DNA of 64,000 nucleotides, taken from JANOBD01 sp031411495. Lineage in GTDB: Bacteria > Planctomycetota > Phycisphaerae > Tepidisphaerales > Tepidisphaeraceae. The notes under the pieces were generated by a model that was not told where the DNA came from, did not search any database, and saw only the letters and a program-made list of their open reading frames with translations. Positions within the stretch are counted from its first letter, which is position 1, and every line of letters begins with the position of its first letter. Location of the stretch: NCBI GenBank assembly GCA_031411495.1, contig JANOBD010000032.1, positions 1 to 64,000 of the forward strand. Direction: 5' to 3'. Below, one piece after another: positions 61,601 through 64,000 of this stretch. The position numbers and the translations under genes are program-made.

Positions 61601-64000
61601 TTACAGCGCGTCGAGCACGTCCGTTGGCTTGTCCCGATCCTCCCGCGTTGAACCGATGCCGCTTCCCAGCAGCGTCGTCCCGTACTTCTGCGCGAGTAAG
61701 AGCAGGTCATCGAAGTCGACCTTACCGTCGGCCGAATAGTTGAAGTTGCCCTGGGCAAAACTCTTTCCGGTCTGGTTGTAGTTCTGGGCGAGGATCAGCA
61801 GGTCGTCGAAGCCGACGATGCCGTCGTTGGTCGCGTCGCCGGTGAGGTAGACGAAGTTGAACGCGACCGCGGCCGCGAGCGCGTTGCCGGCCACGTCCGT
61901 CACACCCGCGCTCGGCACCGAGAGCAGGTAGCGGCCGTCACTCAATCGCGCATTCGCCAGGCCGGGGAAGCTGAGCGTGTAGGCGGTGGAGATCGAGCCG
62001 GGCAGCGACATCGACGCGGCCGCAACGCTCGCGGCGGTCGTCAGGTTCTGCAGCGTGAGGTCGGCGAGCGTGAACGTGCCGCCGAGCACTTCGCTGAAAG
62101 TGAGTCCGACCTGGTGCGGCGAAAGATTCACGTTCCAGAACGGCGTCGAAGCGGTCGGAGCGACGGTGTCGATGGTGACCGAGAGCGGCGCGCCGGTCGC
62201 GGTGCCGATGCGGACGGCGAAGCTGTAGAGCCCGTCGGTGAGTGCGGCGGTGGGTTGAACGCTGTAGGCGCCGCCGGCGCCGACGGTGGTGGTGCCGACG
62301 ACGTTGCCGTTGGCGATGAGCTGAAGTGTCTGCCCGCTCGTGCCTGCCGTCCCGGCGAAGAGCGGGCGGTTCAGGCGGGTGATGTTGTCGGATGAGCTGA
62401 CGCCGGTGTCTTGTCCGGACGAAAGCGCCGGCGCCGGAAACGCGGCCGAGCCGGTGATGGCGAGGCTGGCGGTGTTGGCGAGGGTGACATCGGTGAAGGG
62501 CACATCGCCGACGCCGAAGAGCGCGAACTCGAACGCGCCGGGCGCGAGCGAGACGTTCATTGTCCCCGCCGACGCGGCGGTGAACTGCACGACGCCCAGG
62601 CGCGTAAACGACGGGCTGATGCCCAGTCCGCCGCTGAGCGTCCCGCCGCCGAAATCGTCGACGAGGCCGGCGACGTCGTTGATCGAGCCGACGGGTGCGA
62701 AGGAGAACTCCGGCCGATTCATCGCCGTCGCGTCAGCGAAAGCGGTGGAGTAGTTCAGGTCAATCGAGCCGCCGCTGATGCCGACGTGATCGATCAGGTC
62801 CTGCGCCCAGACCTCGACGAAGAAGCTCTGGCCGACGGCGATGGTGGCCAGTGCCGTGGGGAGCGAGGTTGAATTGGTGGCCGACGGCGTGGCGACGATC
62901 ACGGGCCGGGCGGAGATTCGGATCGCATCGCCGGAGGCGCGCGCCAGTCGTGGCGAGTCGGGGAGAGCGATTCCCGCGTCGGCGTCGACCTGCTGAACCG
63001 GGAGCGTCTGCGGAGCCTGTAGTGCCGCGACGATGTTGATGTCGCTGTTCGTTTCGATCGCTTCGCGGCCGTAGATGTCGGTGATCTTGTAGGCGAAACT
63101 GTAAGTGCCCAGCGGCGCGGTGGCGCTTGCCACGAAGCGGAGCTGGTTTCCCTGCACGGTCAGGGTACCGACGTTGGCCGGGATGACCGGCACGCCGCCG
63201 GTGGTGACGATGGAGAGCGTCAATCCGCCGCCCGCGCCGTCATGGTCGTTGATCATCACGGGGATCAGCTTGGTCTGGCCGGGCGTGAAGTTGGACTTCT
63301 CGGATTTCGTGGACGGCGGGTCGGGAACGCGGACGTGAATCGTCGCACCCGATTCGTTGCCGCTGGCATCGCGAATGAGGTAAGGGAGGTCGAACTCGCC
63401 GCCGAAGAGGGAATCGACGGTGAAGCGGATGTTGCCGCTGACGACGGCGGCGGTGACGCCATCGGGCAGGCCCAGAAGAATGGAGTTGGGATCGATCACG
63501 GTGGTGCCGTTGACGGTGTCGTTGGCGAGCACGTCAAGGGTGGTGTTGCCATTGCCGCGGGCGATGACAGTGTCATTGTTCGCCTGGATGGGCGGCGACT
63601 GATTGGCGTTGAGGACGACGCCTTCGAGGTTGACGTTTTCGATCCGCCAGTTGCCGCTCGTTCCGCCGATGCCGTAGAGCGTGAAGAGCAGCGGGCCGCG
63701 CAGGCTGAAGACGTGGTTGCGCAGTTCGGCATACTGTCCGCCCCATTCGCCGACGGTGGTCGTGCCGTGAATGCGGGCGTAAAGCGTATTGACGTTGCTG
63801 GCGTCGGTGACGGTCAGGAGCCACTCGGTGGGGCCGGTGGAGTCGGCGAAATCGAAGAAGCGCAGCGCATCGATGCGCAGACGTTCGTTGGCGTTGGCGG
63901 TCGGCGTGAAGTTGACCTTGAACTGATATCCGTTGAGCGGCTGCATCGCCCAGCCGACGCCGTAATCCATCATGTTCAGGACGTCGGCGGTATTGAACTC
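61601..64000 (-). CDS. Large surface protein with cadherin/Ig-like domains and dockerin-like pair (N-terminus outside window)
   Basis: About 800 residues are visible, and the frame stays open past the window end. The first part (WRIENVNLEGVVLNANQSPP) is followed by a cadherin/Ig-like stretch (ANNDTVIARGNGNTTLDVLA, GTYSFAYKITDIYGREAIET), a cohesin-like stretch (GQSFFVEVWAQDLIDHVGIS, GVVQFTAASAGTMNVSLAPG) and Big-type domains (TIDTVAPTASTPFWNVNLSP). Near the C-terminus are GDATNDGIVGFDDLLILAQ and YSADGKVDFDDLLLLAQ. There is no FxxDW linker and no PEP-CTERM: it ends REDRDKPTDVLDAL. The cohesin-like reading is tentative. Confidence 0.8.
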   Translation of the reverse strand, partial: EFNTADVLNMMDYGVGWAMQPLNGYQFKVNFTPTANANERLRIDALRFFDFADSTGPTEWLLTVTDASNVNTLYARIHGTTTVGEWGGQYAELRNHVFSLRGPLLFTLYGIGGTSGNWRIENVNLEGVVLNANQSPPIQANNDTVIARGNGNTTLDVLANDTVNGTTVIDPNSILLGLPDGVTAAVVSGNIRFTVDSLFGGEFDLPYLIRDASGNESGATIHVRVPDPPSTKSEKSNFTPGQTKLIPVMINDHDGAGGGLTLSIVTTGGVPVIPANVGTLTVQGNQLRFVASATAPLGTYSFAYKITDIYGREAIETNSDINIVAALQAPQTLPVQQVDADAGIALPDSPRLARASGDAIRISARPVIVATPSATNSTSLPTALATIAVGQSFFVEVWAQDLIDHVGISGGSIDLNYSTAFADATAMNRPEFSFAPVGSINDVAGLVDDFGGGTLSGGLGISPSFTRLGVVQFTAASAGTMNVSLAPGAFEFALFGVGDVPFTDVTLANTASLAITGSAAFPAPALSSGQDTGVSSSDNITRLNRPLFAGTAGTSGQTLQLIANGNVVGTTTVGAGGAYSVQPTAALTDGLYSFAVRIGTATGAPLSVTIDTVAPTASTPFWNVNLSPHQVGLTFSEVLGGTFTLADLTLQNLTTAASVAAASMSLPGSISTAYTLSFPGLANARLSDGRYLLSVPSAGVTDVAGNALAAAVAFNFVYLTGDATNDGIVGFDDLLILAQNYNQTGKSFAQGNFNYSADGKVDFDDLLLLAQKYGTTLLGSGIGSTREDRDKPTDVLDAL

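Overview
The window is high-GC bacterial DNA that most resembles Planctomycetota, class Phycisphaerae. This is inference. The evidence is several secreted proteins that end in a paired dockerin-like repeat plus a PEP-CTERM tail, an ECF-type sigma factor directly before a TPR-containing Ser/Thr kinase, an outsized SecA, and intergenic palindromes of the type common in planctomycete genomes. Genes are densely packed on both strands. There is one tRNA (Asp), no rRNA, no CRISPR array and no intact insertion sequence.

Layout. 1-10.7 kb: gene remnant, tRNA-Asp, RNase HII-like protein, SDR dehydrogenase, a response regulator with a degenerate receiver followed by a BLUF light-sensor protein, a candidate structured RNA, a DEAD-box helicase, a small membrane protein, and a LacI regulator followed by a GH50-like secreted glycosidase. 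10.7-24.4 kb: a giant ulvan-lyase-like PEP-CTERM protein, ParA, a 22-residue lysine-rich protein with its own promoter and terminator, gpmI, an OYE reductase, GH43, MscS and a GH78 rhamnosidase. 24.6-37.1 kb: a Tad/Flp pilus locus with three Flp pilins, prepilin peptidase, TadE, CpaB, secretin, TadZ, TadA, TadB, TadC, a CpaD-like lipoprotein and a secreted protein.

37-49.4 kb: a Gfo/Idh oxidoreductase, cytosolic and secreted cyclophilins ending at a strong terminator, a HAF-repeat protein and a metallopeptidase (both PEP-CTERM), EbfC, PurB, and a histidine kinase with a stand-alone receiver. 49.5-64 kb: a 1348-residue SecA, ECF sigma and Ser/Thr kinase, an MFS transporter, a small lipoprotein flanked by two copies of a 70-bp repeat, an SGNH-like PEP-CTERM protein, and a large dockerin-like protein running off the end.

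How it works together. The theme is surface biology and polysaccharide use. GH50-like, BNR_4/ulvan-lyase-like, GH43 and GH78 enzymes, an organic-acid type MFS carrier and a LacI regulator point to degradation of algal or plant glycans. The Tad pilus would provide adhesion, and the PEP-CTERM/dockerin proteins look built for surface display. Signalling is rich (BLUF-regulator pair, kinase-receiver pair, ECF-Ser/Thr kinase pair). At least eleven starts have a TAnnnT-like -10 box only 6-10 nt upstream, several with a TTGCC -35 box, which suggests widespread leaderless transcription; the pilus genes and the tiny lysine-rich gene instead use clear Shine-Dalgarno sites.
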